Origin: Desulforamulus profundi
Lineage (GTDB): Bacteria; Bacillota_B; Desulfotomaculia; Desulfotomaculales; Desulfotomaculaceae
Assembly: GCF_002607855.1 (NCBI RefSeq)
Contig: NZ_AWQQ01000044.1
Coordinates: 1-30,033, forward strand
DNA length: 30,033 nt
Direction of reading: 5' to 3'
The notes beneath the pieces are model-generated. The model had not been told where the DNA came from. It did no database searches and saw only the letters and a program-made list of their open reading frames with translations. Positions 7,249-15,866 of the stretch are shown here, piece after piece. The first letter of the stretch is position 1, and every line of letters starts with the position of its first letter. The translations under genes and the position numbers were made by a program.

Positions 7249-8696
7249 CTACCCCATAGCAGCTTCCAGCCTGGCGATGGTGCGTTCCTTACCTATAACA
7301 GGTATAATCTGGTGCAGCTCCGGCCCGTGGGTTCTGCCGGTAATGGCTACCCGGAGGGGCTGGAAGATGAATTTACCCTTTAGTCCGGTTTGTTTACCGA
7401 CAGCTTTAATCAGGCCTTTGACGGACTCCTCTGTTAATTCCGGCGCTTCTGAGAATAACTCAATAGCCGCTTTCATAACCACTGGCATCTGCTCCCAAGT
7501 CTGAACATCCCTGGCATCTTCCTCGACGGCAGTCACCTCGTCCAGGAAGAAGATGTCCACATGTTGGGTGATTTCCTGCATATAAGAAATGTAATTTCTG
7601 GCGATGGCCACCACCTGTTCCAACCAGGCCAGTTTCTCAGCAGCCGGTTCTCTTTCCAGGTACCCGGCTTCTATTAAATAGGGAACGGCCAGTTGGGTCA
7701 GCCGGTCCACAGGCTCTGGCGAATGTAATGGCCATTCAGCCAGTTCAATTTGTCGATGTCGAACACGGCGGGGTTCTTGGCCACCCGGTCCAAAGAAAAC
7801 TGCTCTACAATTTCCTGCAGGCTGAAGATTTCCTCCTCGCCGCCCGGGGACCAGCCCAGCAAGGCCAAAAAGTTCACCAGGGCTTCGGGCAAGTAGCCTA
7901 AATTTTGGTATTGCTCGATGGAGGTGGCGCCGTGGCGTTTGCTCATTTTGGTGCGGTCTTTGCCCAGAATCAATGAAATGTGGGCAAATTCCGGTTTCTG
8001 CCAGCCAAGGGCATCATAAATCAGGATTTGCCTGGGGGTGTTGGAGAGGTGTTCCTCCGCCCGGACCACGTGGGTGATGTTCATCGCATGGTCGTCCGCC
8101 ACCACCGCAAAATTATAGGTGGGAATACTGTCGGACTTCATGATGATGAAATCACCGATGCCGTTGCTGTCAAACTCAACCAGGCCCCGCACGTGGTCGT
8201 GGATGGTAATCATTTGATTTTCCGGCACCTTAAATCGCAGAACGGGCTTCCGGCCCTCGGCTTCAAAGTTCGCTTTATCTTCCGCACAGAGATTACGGCA
8301 GCGTCCCAGGTAACGGGGCAGCTCTCCCCGGGCCATCAGCGCTTCCCGCTCGGCGGCCAGTTCCTCTTCACTGCAGTAACAGAGATAAGCATGACCGGTT
8401 TCCAGCAGCTTGCGAGCCAGTTCCCGGTAGATTTCCAAACGCTCGGTCTGGCGGTAGGGGCCGTTGGGACCCCCCACTTCAATTCCCTCATCCCAATCAA
8501 TGCCCAGCCAGCGAAGAGCATTTAGGATGTTTTGTTCGGATTCCCTGGAGGATCTTTCGAGATCGGTATCTTCAATGCGTACCAAAAACTGACCGCCCTG
8601 GTTGCGTGCAAACAGCCAGTTAAATAATGCCGACCTGGCTCCTCCGATATGTAAAGGCCCCGTGGGACTTGGGGCGAACCTAACCCGTACTGACAA
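7249..8696 (-). CDS. gltX: Glutamyl-tRNA synthetase GltX, frameshifted in this sequence
   Basis: GltX is a class Ib synthetase attaching glutamate to tRNA-Glu. The first 328 codons read [20 protein letters not shown] (HIGH motif), then [11 protein letters not shown], and the KMSKR loop in [14 protein letters not shown]. They run into a premature stop after NGHYIRQS. The anticodon-binding part continues in another frame from [17 protein letters not shown] to LEAAMG. Adding one base at the GG at 7712-7713 joins the two and gives 482 residues, a normal length. The TTG start is supported by AGGAGG at 7-nt spacing and by a promoter at 8744-8773. Since glnS is also present, this GltX may be discriminating; that is inference. 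Confidence 0.9.
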
Positions 8697-8743
8697 AAAA
8701 CTTCCTCCTCTATATTGAATTTTTGTTGACCTCTCAGATGGAT

Positions 8744-8773
8744 ATTATACCATCTTTGTGTAAAGGCACACAA
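8744..8773 (-). promoter_or_regulatory. Probable sigma-A promoter of gltX
   Basis: On the minus strand, a perfect TATAAT (8744-8749) is preceded by 18 bp and TTGTGT (8768-8773). It lies about 48 bp upstream of the gltX start and would serve gltX-cysE-cysS-mrnC and possibly the genes beyond. Confidence 0.6.
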
Positions 8774-8946
8774 CTTTTTGCAGCTTCGCTACATTTTGTC
8801 GGCAGTTTTGTGTTCTTTTTTATTGTTGAATTATATATTATGATGAAGAATTTTGTGAATTTAGTTTCAAGTTTAGCAGGGGAATTTTAAGTTTCGGCGA
8901 ATAAATTAAATAATTATTCTTTACATTTAGGAGGGAGCTTTTTCGC

Positions 8947-9282
8947 ATGACCACTCCAAAATTGACCGACTTGATTGACGAGTATAACGAAATTAAGGGA
9001 GCCGTCAGCTTTAAACCCGATTATAAAAGGCTTACCGATAAAAATCTGGAACAGGTGGTTTTCTGTGATAAAATTGTGGGGAAGTCCCACTTTTCTGTGG
9101 TGCGCAACCAGGACTTTGAGATTATTTTCACCCGCAAAATGGGTGAAAAAGTGTACCAGTCCAGGCTGGATCTCAACACGTACCAACCTCTTTACGACAC
9201 CCGTCTTCTTTTAAACTGGGGGCCGGATTACTGTGAAATCCGCTGGGATTTTAAACCGGGCTGCTGCGATTTTTCGTTCTAA
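8947..9282 (+). CDS. Hypothetical protein, 111 residues
   Basis: I do not recognise this gene. It begins MTTPKLTDLIDEYNEIKGAV and is soluble, charged and rich in aromatic residues, with no signal peptide or membrane segment. The C-terminus has a Trp/Cys-rich block (LLLNWGPDYCEIRWDF, then PGCCDFSF). An AGGAGG tract lies upstream at a somewhat long spacing of 12 nt, with a closer GGGAG inside it. It is on the plus strand, inserted between gltX and glnS, with a terminator directly after it. It therefore forms a single-gene unit and splits the ancestral minus-strand operon. The upstream 250 bp is AT-rich, but I could not fix its promoter. Confidence 0.75.
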   Translation: MTTPKLTDLIDEYNEIKGAVSFKPDYKRLTDKNLEQVVFCDKIVGKSHFSVVRNQDFEIIFTRKMGEKVYQSRLDLNTYQPLYDTRLLLNWGPDYCEIRWDFKPGCCDFSF

Positions 9283-9303
9283 GTGAATAATCTAGTCAAA
9301 TGA

Positions 9304-9337
9304 AAGGCCCTTCCCGTTACGGGAGGGGTCTCTTATT
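9304..9337. terminator. Bidirectional terminator between convergent genes
   Basis: A GC-rich stem (GGCCCTTCCCG / CGGGAGGGGTC, loop TTA) is followed on the plus strand by TCTTATTGTT and on the minus strand by TTTCATTTG. It lies between the convergent hypothetical gene and glnS and can serve both. Confidence 0.75.
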
Positions 9338-9358
9338 GTTAATCTTACTTTGCTCTTT

Positions 9359-11041
9359 TTACAACGATTTATTCTGTGCCTTGGCCCAGGAATCCTTGAG
9401 GGACACAATGCGGTTAAAGACCAGGGAGCCGTTGGCTGTATCCGGATCCACACAGAAATAGCCCTGCCTCAGGAACTGGTAGCGGCTTCCCGGCGCTGCG
9501 TTGGCCAGGCTGGGTTCCACCAGGGAGGCCAGCACTTCCAGCGAGTTGGGGTTGATATTTTGTTTGAAATCGGTATCCTTTTCATCTTCCGGATTGGCTT
9601 TGGCAAAGAGGTGATCGTACAGGCGCACTTCCGCTTTGACGGCGTGGTCAGCGGCAACCCAGTGCAGGGTTCCCTTTACTTTGCGGGTTTCGGTGGACAT
9701 GCCGCTCTTGGTGACCGGGTCGTAGGTGCAGCGCAGTTCGATGATTTCACCGGTTTGCTCATCCTTGATCACTTGCTCACATTTAATAATATAGGCGTGT
9801 TTTAACCTTACTTCCTGGCCGGGTGCCAGGCGGAAAAATTTTTTCGGCGGGTCTTCCATAAAATCTTCCCGTTCGATGTAGAGCACCCGGGAAAAGGGGA
9901 TCTTGCGGGAACCCAGTTCGGGGTTTTCCTGGTTGTATGCCGCCTCCAGCCACTCCACCTGGTCTGCCGAATAGTTCTCAATCACCAGTTTCAGGGGGCG
10001 GAGTACCGCCATCACCCGGGGAGCTTTAAAGTTTAAGTCCTCCCGGATACAGTGCTCCAGCATGGCGATATCCACCGTGCTGACCGCCTTGGCCACACCG
10101 ATGCGTTCACAGAAATCCCGGATGGACTCCGGTGTGTAACCGCGCCTGCGCAGGCCGGAAATGGTGGGCATGCGCGGGTCGTTCCAGCCCTTTACATATC
10201 CTTCTTCCACCAGTTGCCGCAGTTTCCGCTTGCTCATCACGGTGTGGCTGAGATTGAGCCGGGCAAATTCGATTTGCTGCGGGCGGGACCGGAAGCCCCC
10301 GTCGACATTCTCAATGGCCCAGTCGTACAACGGGCGGTGGTCTTCAAATTCGCAGGTGCAGATGGAGTGGGTGATGCCTTCGATGGCGTCCGAAAGGGGG
10401 TGGGCATAGTCGTACATGGGGTAAATACACCACTTGTCCCCCGTGCGGTGATGGCTTGTCCTTTGAATCCGGTAGAGCACGGGGTCCCGCATGTTTAAAT
10501 TGGGGGAGGCCATATCGATTTTGGCCCGCAGCACCCGGGAGCCGTCCGGAAATTCGCCCGCCTTCATACGCTGGAACAAATCCAGGTTTTCTTCAACGGA
10601 ACGATTGCGGTAGGGGCTGTCTTTGCCGGGTTGGGTCAACGTGCCCCGGTATTTGCGAATTTCCTCTGCGCTCAGGTCATCCACATAGGCCTTGCCGGCT
10701 TTGATTAGCATCACAGCAAACTCGTATAACCGGTCAAAATAGTCCGAGGCGTAAAACAGCCGGTCGTCCCAATCGTAACCAAGCCATTTTACATCTTCTT
10801 GTATGGATTCGACGTATTCAACGTCTTCTTTGCTGGGGTTGGTATCGTCAAACCGCAGGTTGCAAAGGCCGCCGTATTCCTGGGCGATGCCAAAATTTAA
10901 ACAAATGGACTTGGCATGTCCGATATGCAGGTAACCGTTCGGTTCGGGCGGAAACCGGGTATGGACCCACCCCTGGTTCTTTCCTTCTTCCAAATCCTTG
11001 TCAATGATATCATGGATAAAACTGGTCAGCTTGGCGTTCAT
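9359..11041 (-). CDS. glnS: Glutaminyl-tRNA synthetase
   Basis: GlnS charges tRNA-Gln directly with glutamine. The protein has the class I HIGH site in [20 protein letters not shown], the acceptor-recognition segment [17 protein letters not shown], and the KMSKS-like [11 protein letters not shown]. It ends with a two-barrel anticodon-binding domain containing [29 protein letters not shown] and the C-terminal QGYFCVDPD. The reading frame is intact at about 560 residues, the proteobacterial-type length. I prefer the ATG at 11041 because GGGAG lies 8 nt upstream; in-frame ATGs at 11047 and 11077 are less well placed. Most Firmicutes lack GlnS and make Gln-tRNA through GatCAB, so its presence next to gltX suggests old gene transfer. 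Confidence 0.95.
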   Translation of the reverse strand: MNAKLTSFIHDIIDKDLEEGKNQGWVHTRFPPEPNGYLHIGHAKSICLNFGIAQEYGGLCNLRFDDTNPSKEDVEYVESIQEDVKWLGYDWDDRLFYASDYFDRLYEFAVMLIKAGKAYVDDLSAEEIRKYRGTLTQPGKDSPYRNRSVEENLDLFQRMKAGEFPDGSRVLRAKIDMASPNLNMRDPVLYRIQRTSHHRTGDKWCIYPMYDYAHPLSDAIEGITHSICTCEFEDHRPLYDWAIENVDGGFRSRPQQIEFARLNLSHTVMSKRKLRQLVEEGYVKGWNDPRMPTISGLRRRGYTPESIRDFCERIGVAKAVSTVDIAMLEHCIREDLNFKAPRVMAVLRPLKLVIENYSADQVEWLEAAYNQENPELGSRKIPFSRVLYIEREDFMEDPPKKFFRLAPGQEVRLKHAYIIKCEQVIKDEQTGEIIELRCTYDPVTKSGMSTETRKVKGTLHWVAADHAVKAEVRLYDHLFAKANPEDEKDTDFKQNINPNSLEVLASLVEPSLANAAPGSRYQFLRQGYFCVDPDTANGSLVFNRIVSLKDSWAKAQNKSL

Positions 11042-11128
11042 TTTCATGACTCCCTCTACATTTTTATGGAATGGCAAAGCACGTCATAAAATGTTTATTT
11101 TTCCACAGATTATCCAAAAATCCTTTTT

Positions 11129-11157
11129 CTTATAAGCAAAAGCTTTTGGAATCCCAA
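11129..11157 (-). promoter_or_regulatory. Possible promoter of glnS
   Basis: On the minus strand, TTGGGA (11152-11157), a 17-bp spacer and TATAAG (11129-11134). It lies in the gap left once the ispF frame is corrected, about 90 bp before the glnS start. Confidence 0.45.
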
Positions 11158-11189
11158 GCATTTCTCCAAGTAAACGGTCTTTCCGGTGC

Positions 11190-11665
11190 TCATACAGATC
11201 TTTGAAGGGTGCACACGGCGTAGGCGCCAATTCCTTCGCCCCGGCCCGCAAAGCCAGGTGTTCGGTGGTGGTGGCCTTTACATTGACGGCTCCCAGGTTC
11301 ACCCCCAATACCTGTGCAAGGTTTTCCCGCATGCTCTGGATATAAGGGGCCAACTTGGGGGCCTGGGCCACTACCACCGCGTCGAGGTTATGTATTGTAT
11401 AATTCTCCGCAGAAATTTTATCCTTCACCTCTGCCAGCAGCTTTAAACTGGAAATGCCTTTGTAACGGGGGTCGCTGTCCGGGAAATGCCTGCCGATGTC
11501 CCCCAGGGCAGCGGCGCCTAAAAGGGCGTCCATGATGGCATGGATGAGGACATCTGCGTCCGAATGTCCCAGCAGCCCGCGTTCGTAGGGAATGGTCACG
11601 CCTCCCAGGATCAATTGACGCCCGGGCACCAGCTTATGTACGTCATACCCGATGCCAACTCGCAC
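11190..11665 (-). CDS. ispF: 2-C-methyl-D-erythritol 2,4-cyclodiphosphate synthase IspF, frameshifted
   Basis: IspF cyclises the CDP-ME-2-phosphate intermediate of the MEP isoprenoid pathway; it is a metal-dependent trimer. The start [20 protein letters not shown] carries the first metal-binding Asp and His, [20 protein letters not shown] the next, and [14 protein letters not shown] the lid. After [11 protein letters not shown] the written frame drifts into an unrelated tail of about 50 residues. Adding one base at the CC at 11254-11255 restores [20 protein letters not shown] and a stop at 11190-11192, giving 158 residues, the family length. The GTG start has AGGAGG 8 nt upstream. It follows ispD by 16 bp. 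Confidence 0.9.
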
Positions 11666-11681
11666 TATCCCTTCCTCCTTC

Positions 11682-12364
11682 TTAAAAAGCTTCGGCCAAC
11701 ACCAGGTCCTCCGGCGTGGTGATCTTTATATTTTCATAGCTGCCGGGCACCAGCTTTACCGGCTGCCCCAGGGCTTCCACCAGGCACAGTCATCGGTGGC
11801 AAAATTCCCCGTCTCTCTGGCCGCCCGGTGAGCTTTCATAATCAGTTGATAACGGAAAACCTGGGGTGTCTGCACCGCCCACAGCCGTTCCCGGGGAGGC
11901 GTGTTCAACACCAGACCCCGGTCGTCCACTACTTTGATGGTGTCTTTAACGGGCACTGCCAGAGCCGCCGCTCCGGTGGCCCTGGCTTCCCGGATGACCA
12001 GGCTGATTTCTCCGGGCTGTACCAGGGGCCTGGCCCCGTCATGAATAACTGCCAGTTCTGTCGTACCGGGCAGGGCTGCCAGACCGTTATAAACAGAAGT
12101 TTGGCGGTGGTCGCCACCGGGCACCACCGCCATGATCTTGCGATATTCCTTGCCGCATAAAACTCTCTCTTCACACAGGTCCTCTTCACCAGGCGCCACC
12201 ACCAGGACAACGCCTGTGATGTCCGGGCATTCTTCCAGGACCCCGAGGGTGTGCGCTAAGATTGGTTTATCCATCAAGTCTAGATATTGTTTTTTTATAT
12301 TCGTTCCCATGCGGCTTCCCACACCGGCGGCGGGAATCACCGCCATCACGTTACCCAATTGCAT
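11682..12364 (-). CDS. ispD: 2-C-methyl-D-erythritol 4-phosphate cytidylyltransferase IspD, frameshifted
   Basis: IspD transfers CMP from CTP to MEP, two steps before IspF in the MEP pathway. The nucleotide-binding start [20 protein letters not shown] is typical, followed by [29 protein letters not shown] and [12 protein letters not shown]. After FATDDC the written frame goes to an early stop. One more base at the GG at 11783-11784 restores [20 protein letters not shown], then [14 protein letters not shown] and a stop at 11682-11684, giving 227 residues. The ATG at 12364 overlaps the end of yacL by 14 bp with GGAG just upstream, so translation is probably coupled. An internal ATG at 12346 is possible but has no ribosome site. 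Confidence 0.9.
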
Positions 12365-13493
12365 TCACTCCACTTACAACATGGCCGGCTGCTTCCGCCC
12401 GCTTGTCGGAATTTTTGGGTTTGGCAAAGATCATGCGTCCTGCTGCGGTCTGCAGCACACTGGTGACCAGCACACTGATGGTTTGGCCAATGTAGCGTTT
12501 GCCCCCGTCCACCACAATCATGGTACCGTCATCCAGATAAGCAACGCCCTGACCCATTTCCTTGCCATCCTTGACGACCGTAACGGTCATCTCTTCACCG
12601 GGCAGCACCACCGGTTTAATGGCATTGGCCAATTCATTGATGTTGAGCACTTTTACGCCCTGTAATTCCGCTACTTTGTTTAAGTTATAATCGTTGGTGA
12701 TGATTTTGGCGCCAAGCTTCTGGCCCAGTTTGACCAGCTTGGCATCCACTTCCGGTATATCGTCCAAACCTTTGGTGTTTTCATAAATCTGTACTTTAAT
12801 GTCGGTGGATTTTTTCATGGCATTCAGGATATCCAATCCCCGGCGGCCCCTGTTTCTCTTCAGCAGGTCCGCTGAATCTGCGATGTGCCTCAGTTCATCC
12901 ACCACAAAAACCGGTACCAGCAGTACCCCTTCCACAAAGCCGCTTTGACAAAGCTCCGCAATCCGCCCGTCAATGATGACACTGGTGTCTAAAAGTTTCA
13001 CCTGATTTGCCTTTGTCTCTGTCTTAGCAATTTTTTCTTTACCAAAGCGCGGCAGGCTGGAAAACAAAGAAAGGATTTCCTCTCTTTTCTTCACTGCCAC
13101 CGACAGGCCCAGGTAGCCCAATAAAAAGGTGCTCACCAGCCAAATGGCTTTACCCACGGGGCCCATCGTCGATAAAATAGAACCCAATAAATTTGCAATT
13201 ATAAGTCCAAAAATAAGTCCAAGGGAACCCATAATTAAGTCCTGGGTGGGGGTCTTCACCATGTATTGATCCACGACCGTCGTCAGCGAAAGGCCGCCTT
13301 TAATGATCCAGGGCGCGCTGATAACCCCGACTAAAACGCCCAGCAATGCTCCCAGGGCAATCACCCCAAGTTCCAATTGCGGCAATGTAGACGGCACGGT
13401 GACGAGCCTGTTGGTAACAATATAAAGCCCTACCCAAAACCCCATACTGCCAAACAACAAGATAATCAAACCGTAGATGGTTTTCCGAATCAC
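12351..13493 (-). CDS. yacL: YacL-family membrane protein with PIN and TRAM domains
   Basis: About 380 residues. The first 140 form four hydrophobic helices (IYGLIILLFGSMGFWVGLYI; VIALGALLGVLVGVI; LIMGSLGLIFGLIIANLLGS; AIWLVSTFLLGYLGLSV). A PIN nuclease-like domain follows, with acidic sites in KLLDTSVIIDGRIAELCQSG, VVDELRHIADSADLLKRNRG and KIITNDYNLNKVAEL. It ends in a TRAM domain (LPGEEMTVTVVKDGKEMGQG...). The family is widespread in Firmicutes beside disA and ispD; its substrate is not established. The AGGAGG overlaps an upstream in-frame GTG and stands 8 nt before the GTG at 13493, which decides the start. A strong promoter lies 50 bp upstream. Confidence 0.9.
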   Translation of the reverse strand: MIRKTIYGLIILLFGSMGFWVGLYIVTNRLVTVPSTLPQLELGVIALGALLGVLVGVISAPWIIKGGLSLTTVVDQYMVKTPTQDLIMGSLGLIFGLIIANLLGSILSTMGPVGKAIWLVSTFLLGYLGLSVAVKKREEILSLFSSLPRFGKEKIAKTETKANQVKLLDTSVIIDGRIAELCQSGFVEGVLLVPVFVVDELRHIADSADLLKRNRGRRGLDILNAMKKSTDIKVQIYENTKGLDDIPEVDAKLVKLGQKLGAKIITNDYNLNKVAELQGVKVLNINELANAIKPVVLPGEEMTVTVVKDGKEMGQGVAYLDDGTMIVVDGGKRYIGQTISVLVTSVLQTAAGRMIFAKPKNSDKRAEAAGHVVSGVNAIG

Positions 13494-13542
13494 TTTTGTC
13501 ACCTCCTTTCACTGGTAAAAATTTCATTTTTGTACTGTTGTA

Positions 13543-13571
13543 ATTATACGTTAACCGCTTTTTTCATTCAA
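13543..13571 (-). promoter_or_regulatory. Sigma-A promoter of yacL-ispD-ispF
   Basis: On the minus strand, TTGAAT (13566-13571), exactly 17 bp, and a perfect TATAAT (13543-13548). It lies 50 bp from the yacL start codon. Confidence 0.75.
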
Positions 13572-13575
13572 TAAC

Positions 13576-13602
13576 AAAAAAGGGCGAATTTTGCAGCACC
13601 CG
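13576..13602 (-). terminator. Weak terminator after carD
   Basis: On the minus strand a 5-bp stem (GGGTG/CGCCC) with a 10-nt loop is followed by TTTTTTG. The short stem makes it uncertain, but it lies between the carD stop and the yacL promoter, where one is expected. Confidence 0.35.
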
Positions 13603-13648
13603 AACAATGGCTTTATTTACTTTTAAAAAAATAACCGGAGTGGATTGT

Positions 13649-14125
13649 TTAGGCAAAGACGCCGTCAATCAGGGAGCGGGCCTTCTCTTCTTCCAACTCG
13701 GCCGCCAAAACAAGTTCACTGATCAGAATCTGCCGGGCGTTTTCCAGCATTTTGCGTTCCCCGGAAGATAAACCCTTTTCTTTATCCCTGGTGAGGAGAT
13801 TGCGTACCACCTCGGCCACCTCGTAGATATCACCGCTTTTTATCTTTTCCAAATTGGCGCGATACCGCCGGTTCCAGTTGGTGGACATGACGGATGTCTG
13901 TCCCTGGAGCACACCCATCACTGTAGGCACTTCTTCCCGGTCGATAATGCCTCGCAATCCAACATCATTGCAGTTGCTGATGGGGATCATCACTTTCATG
14001 TCACCTATGGGGAGTCGTAAGATATAGTACTGTCGCTTTTCGCCCAGGACTTCTTTTTCTTCAATGGCCTCGATGACTCCGGCTCCGTGCATTGGATATA
14101 CGACTTTGTCGCCAATTTTGAACAA
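13649..14125 (-). CDS. carD: CarD/CdnL-family RNA polymerase-binding regulator
   Basis: CarD-type proteins bind the RNA polymerase beta subunit through an N-terminal Tudor-like domain and stabilise open promoter complexes. The protein begins FKIGDKVVYPMHGAGVIEAI, the conserved RNAP-interaction domain, with YYILRLPIGDMKVMIPI next. It has a helical C-terminal domain (NRRYRANLEKIKSGDIYEVA, KMLENARQILISELVLAAEL). The longest frame extends 26 codons upstream, but that part overlaps both the promoter and the leader. The TTG at 14125, 8 nt after GGGAGG, gives 158 residues, the family length. Two consensus promoters precede it, so expression should be strong and constitutive. The gene sits between disA and yacL, an insertion compared with Bacillus. 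Confidence 0.92.
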   Translation of the reverse strand: MFKIGDKVVYPMHGAGVIEAIEEKEVLGEKRQYYILRLPIGDMKVMIPISNCNDVGLRGIIDREEVPTVMGVLQGQTSVMSTNWNRRYRANLEKIKSGDIYEVAEVVRNLLTRDKEKGLSSGERKMLENARQILISELVLAAELEEEKARSLIDGVFA

Positions 14126-14155
14126 GGCCAATCCCTCCCAAGTTATGTTATGAAC

Positions 14156-14184
14156 ATTATAGCACAAAATGCCTTGACTGTCAA
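14156..14184 (-). promoter_or_regulatory. carD promoter P1, perfect sigma-A consensus
   Basis: On the minus strand, TTGACA (14179-14184), 17 bp, TATAAT (14156-14161). Both hexamers and the spacing are the exact consensus. The -10 ends 30 bp before the TTG start. Confidence 0.85.
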
Positions 14185-14193
14185 AAAACATAT

Positions 14194-14222
14194 ATTTTAG
14201 CATAGGGCCAGAACCCTGTCAA
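14194..14222 (-). promoter_or_regulatory. carD promoter P2, tandem sigma-A promoter
   Basis: On the minus strand, TTGACA (14217-14222), 17 bp, TAAAAT (14194-14199). It lies 38 bp upstream of P1 in the same direction. Confidence 0.75.
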
Positions 14223-14249
14223 TAACCATTTTGTGACATAATGGTCCGT

Positions 14250-14279
14250 TTGACAAAGCCCCTTCCGCATAGCTATAAT
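14250..14279 (+). promoter_or_regulatory. Divergent sigma-A promoter for the gene at 14315
   Basis: TTGACA (14250-14255), an 18-bp spacer, TATAAT (14274-14279), on the plus strand. It drives the unknown gene facing away from carD. Confidence 0.8.
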
Positions 14280-14314
14280 TGCTGTAACGGAGAGTAAAAG
14301 GAGTGGTCCGGCGG

Positions 14315-14710
14315 ATGAAAGATTTGCTTTGTGATCAGTTTCAAAATACCGTTTCTGAAATGATGCTTTGCCACAGGAGCATTTTAGAGATACTGTCCAA
14401 GGTACAGGAATCCGGTGCGCGGGTTCAGCGCTCCGTTGTACATTCTGTGACATCCTGTGGCTGCCAGAAAATTGTTGCCAATAAAAGGTCTTTGCCCAAG
14501 GAAGCGACCCTCTTGGATTTAAAAAATCTGTTTGATTCCCATCTTTCCGGCACACTGTGCGATAATTGTCGCGACAGTATCGAGAATGAAATCGGTCGTT
14601 CTTTGTTTTATATGGCGGCCCTCTGCAATTTGCTGGATTTAAACCTGTACGACATCTTCATTAAGGAGCATAAACAGTTGGAAATTTTAAGGGAATATAA
14701 TCTGACATAA
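14315..14710 (+). CDS. Uncharacterised four-helix-type protein with two cysteine pairs
   Basis: 131 residues, starting MKDLLCDQFQNTVSEMM. I cannot name its function. The first half is helical (HRSILEILSKVQESGARVQR), followed by a SCGCQK pair and later LCDNCRD, which could together bind a metal. The C-terminal helix EIGRSLFYMAALCNLLDLNL resembles the last helix of MazG-like pyrophosphohydrolases, and the SCGC turn is seen in DUF1573 proteins; both are weak resemblances by eye. The ATG at 14315 follows AGGAG by 11 nt; a GTG 12 bp upstream overlaps the ribosome site and is less likely. It has its own consensus promoter and terminator and is divergent from carD. Confidence 0.8.
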   Translation: MKDLLCDQFQNTVSEMMLCHRSILEILSKVQESGARVQRSVVHSVTSCGCQKIVANKRSLPKEATLLDLKNLFDSHLSGTLCDNCRDSIENEIGRSLFYMAALCNLLDLNLYDIFIKEHKQLEILREYNLT

Positions 14711-14740
14711 GTTTTCTTTATGGCCAAAAACCAATACGAA

Positions 14741-14773
14741 GAGGCGTGGTTATTCCGACCACGCCTTTATGAT
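14741..14773 (+). terminator. Terminator of the plus-strand gene, convergent with disA
   Basis: A perfect 9-bp stem AGGCGTGGT/ACCACGCCT (14742-14750 and 14758-14766) with a 7-nt loop is followed by TTTATGATTG. It abuts the disA stop codon on the other strand, so it may also stop disA transcripts, although no T-run follows on that side. Confidence 0.7.
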
Positions 14774-15855
14774 TGAATTTTATAGCGGTCCTGCAGTAGC
14801 ATTTCCCCGTACCGGGTAAGCCCTTCTTTGATGGACCTGGCCCGAACTTCCCCGATTCCTTCCACCTCGTCCAGTTCCTCTATGGAGGCGGCAAGAATGG
14901 TGCGCAGGTATTTAAAGGTGGCTACCAGGTTTTCAATAACCGGCAGTGGCAGCCTGGGAATTTTGCGTAACGCCCGGTACCCCCGGGGGGATACACTTTG
15001 ATCCAGGATGCTGGCGCTACCGGGATATCCCAGGGCCCTGGCGATAAGCACCAAATCCAGCAGGTCCTCGGCAGGCCAGCTGCCGATGACTTTGAGGATG
15101 CTTTCCGGGGTTTTTTCCCCCAGGGTGGTGGCATAGTCCTGAATAATTAAAAGACCGTCTTCCTCCACATTGACCACCAGTTCCTCCATCTGCATGGCGA
15201 TGAGCCGCCCCTCTGTTCCCAGTTCACTGATGTAACGCTCGATTTCTTTCTTAACCCGCAAAACCATCTCGATTCTTTGAATGGCTCTGGTCACATCGAA
15301 CAGAGTGACAACTTCCTGCAGTTCCATCATTGATAATTCGTTAATCACCCGGTCAGATACCGAGCGGTATTTTTCCAATGTTTGTACCGCCTGGTTGGCC
15401 TTGGCCAAAATAACCCCGATATCTCGCAAGAAATACTTGATGGTTCCTTTGTAAATCGTAATGACGCCCCTGCGTTGGGAAATGGAGATCACCGGGACAT
15501 CACATTGTTTGGCCACCCGCTCGGCGGTTCGATGTCGGATACCGGTTTCACTGGAAGGAATGATTAAGTCTGGAATCAGCTGTGTGTTGGCGGCAATGAT
15601 TCTCCGGGTATCTTCGCTTAAAATAATGGCGCCGTCCATCTTGGCCAACTCATAGAGACCTGCCGGAGTGAAGTCGGCATTAATGGCAAAACCGCCCTCC
15701 GCCAGTTCCATCACCTCCGGGCTGTCGCCCACAACAATCAAAGCCCCTGTTTTGGCCCGCAAAATATTTTCCAACCCTTCCCGCAAAGAGGTTCCCGGGG
15801 CCACCAGTCTTAATAGTTTTAGTAATTTATCTTCAATTTTTTCGTCTTTTACCAC
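14767..15855 (-). CDS. disA: DNA integrity scanning diadenylate cyclase DisA
   Basis: DisA makes c-di-AMP from two ATP and slows sporulation when it meets DNA lesions. The N-terminal cyclase domain has GALIVVGDSPEV, the catalytic MDGAIILSEDTRRI and the RHR motif in SETGIRHRTAERVAKQC. The middle is helical. The C-terminus has a helix-hairpin-helix DNA-binding domain (ELDEVEGIGEVRARSIKEGL). The GTG at 15855, preceded by AGGGGTGG at 5-nt spacing, gives 362 residues, the family length. The longer frame runs back into radA and is not used. It starts 11 bp after the radA stop, so radA-disA is one unit. Confidence 0.94.
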   Translation of the reverse strand: MVKDEKIEDKLLKLLRLVAPGTSLREGLENILRAKTGALIVVGDSPEVMELAEGGFAINADFTPAGLYELAKMDGAIILSEDTRRIIAANTQLIPDLIIPSSETGIRHRTAERVAKQCDVPVISISQRRGVITIYKGTIKYFLRDIGVILAKANQAVQTLEKYRSVSDRVINELSMMELQEVVTLFDVTRAIQRIEMVLRVKKEIERYISELGTEGRLIAMQMEELVVNVEEDGLLIIQDYATTLGEKTPESILKVIGSWPAEDLLDLVLIARALGYPGSASILDQSVSPRGYRALRKIPRLPLPVIENLVATFKYLRTILAASIEELDEVEGIGEVRARSIKEGLTRYGEMLLQDRYKIQS

Positions 15856-15866
15856 GTTTCCACCCC

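Noticed and set aside
11084..11190. A novel C-terminal extension of IspF
   Set aside because: The extra residues come from a frameshift; the true IspF ends at 11190 with the conserved [15 protein letters not shown] segment.
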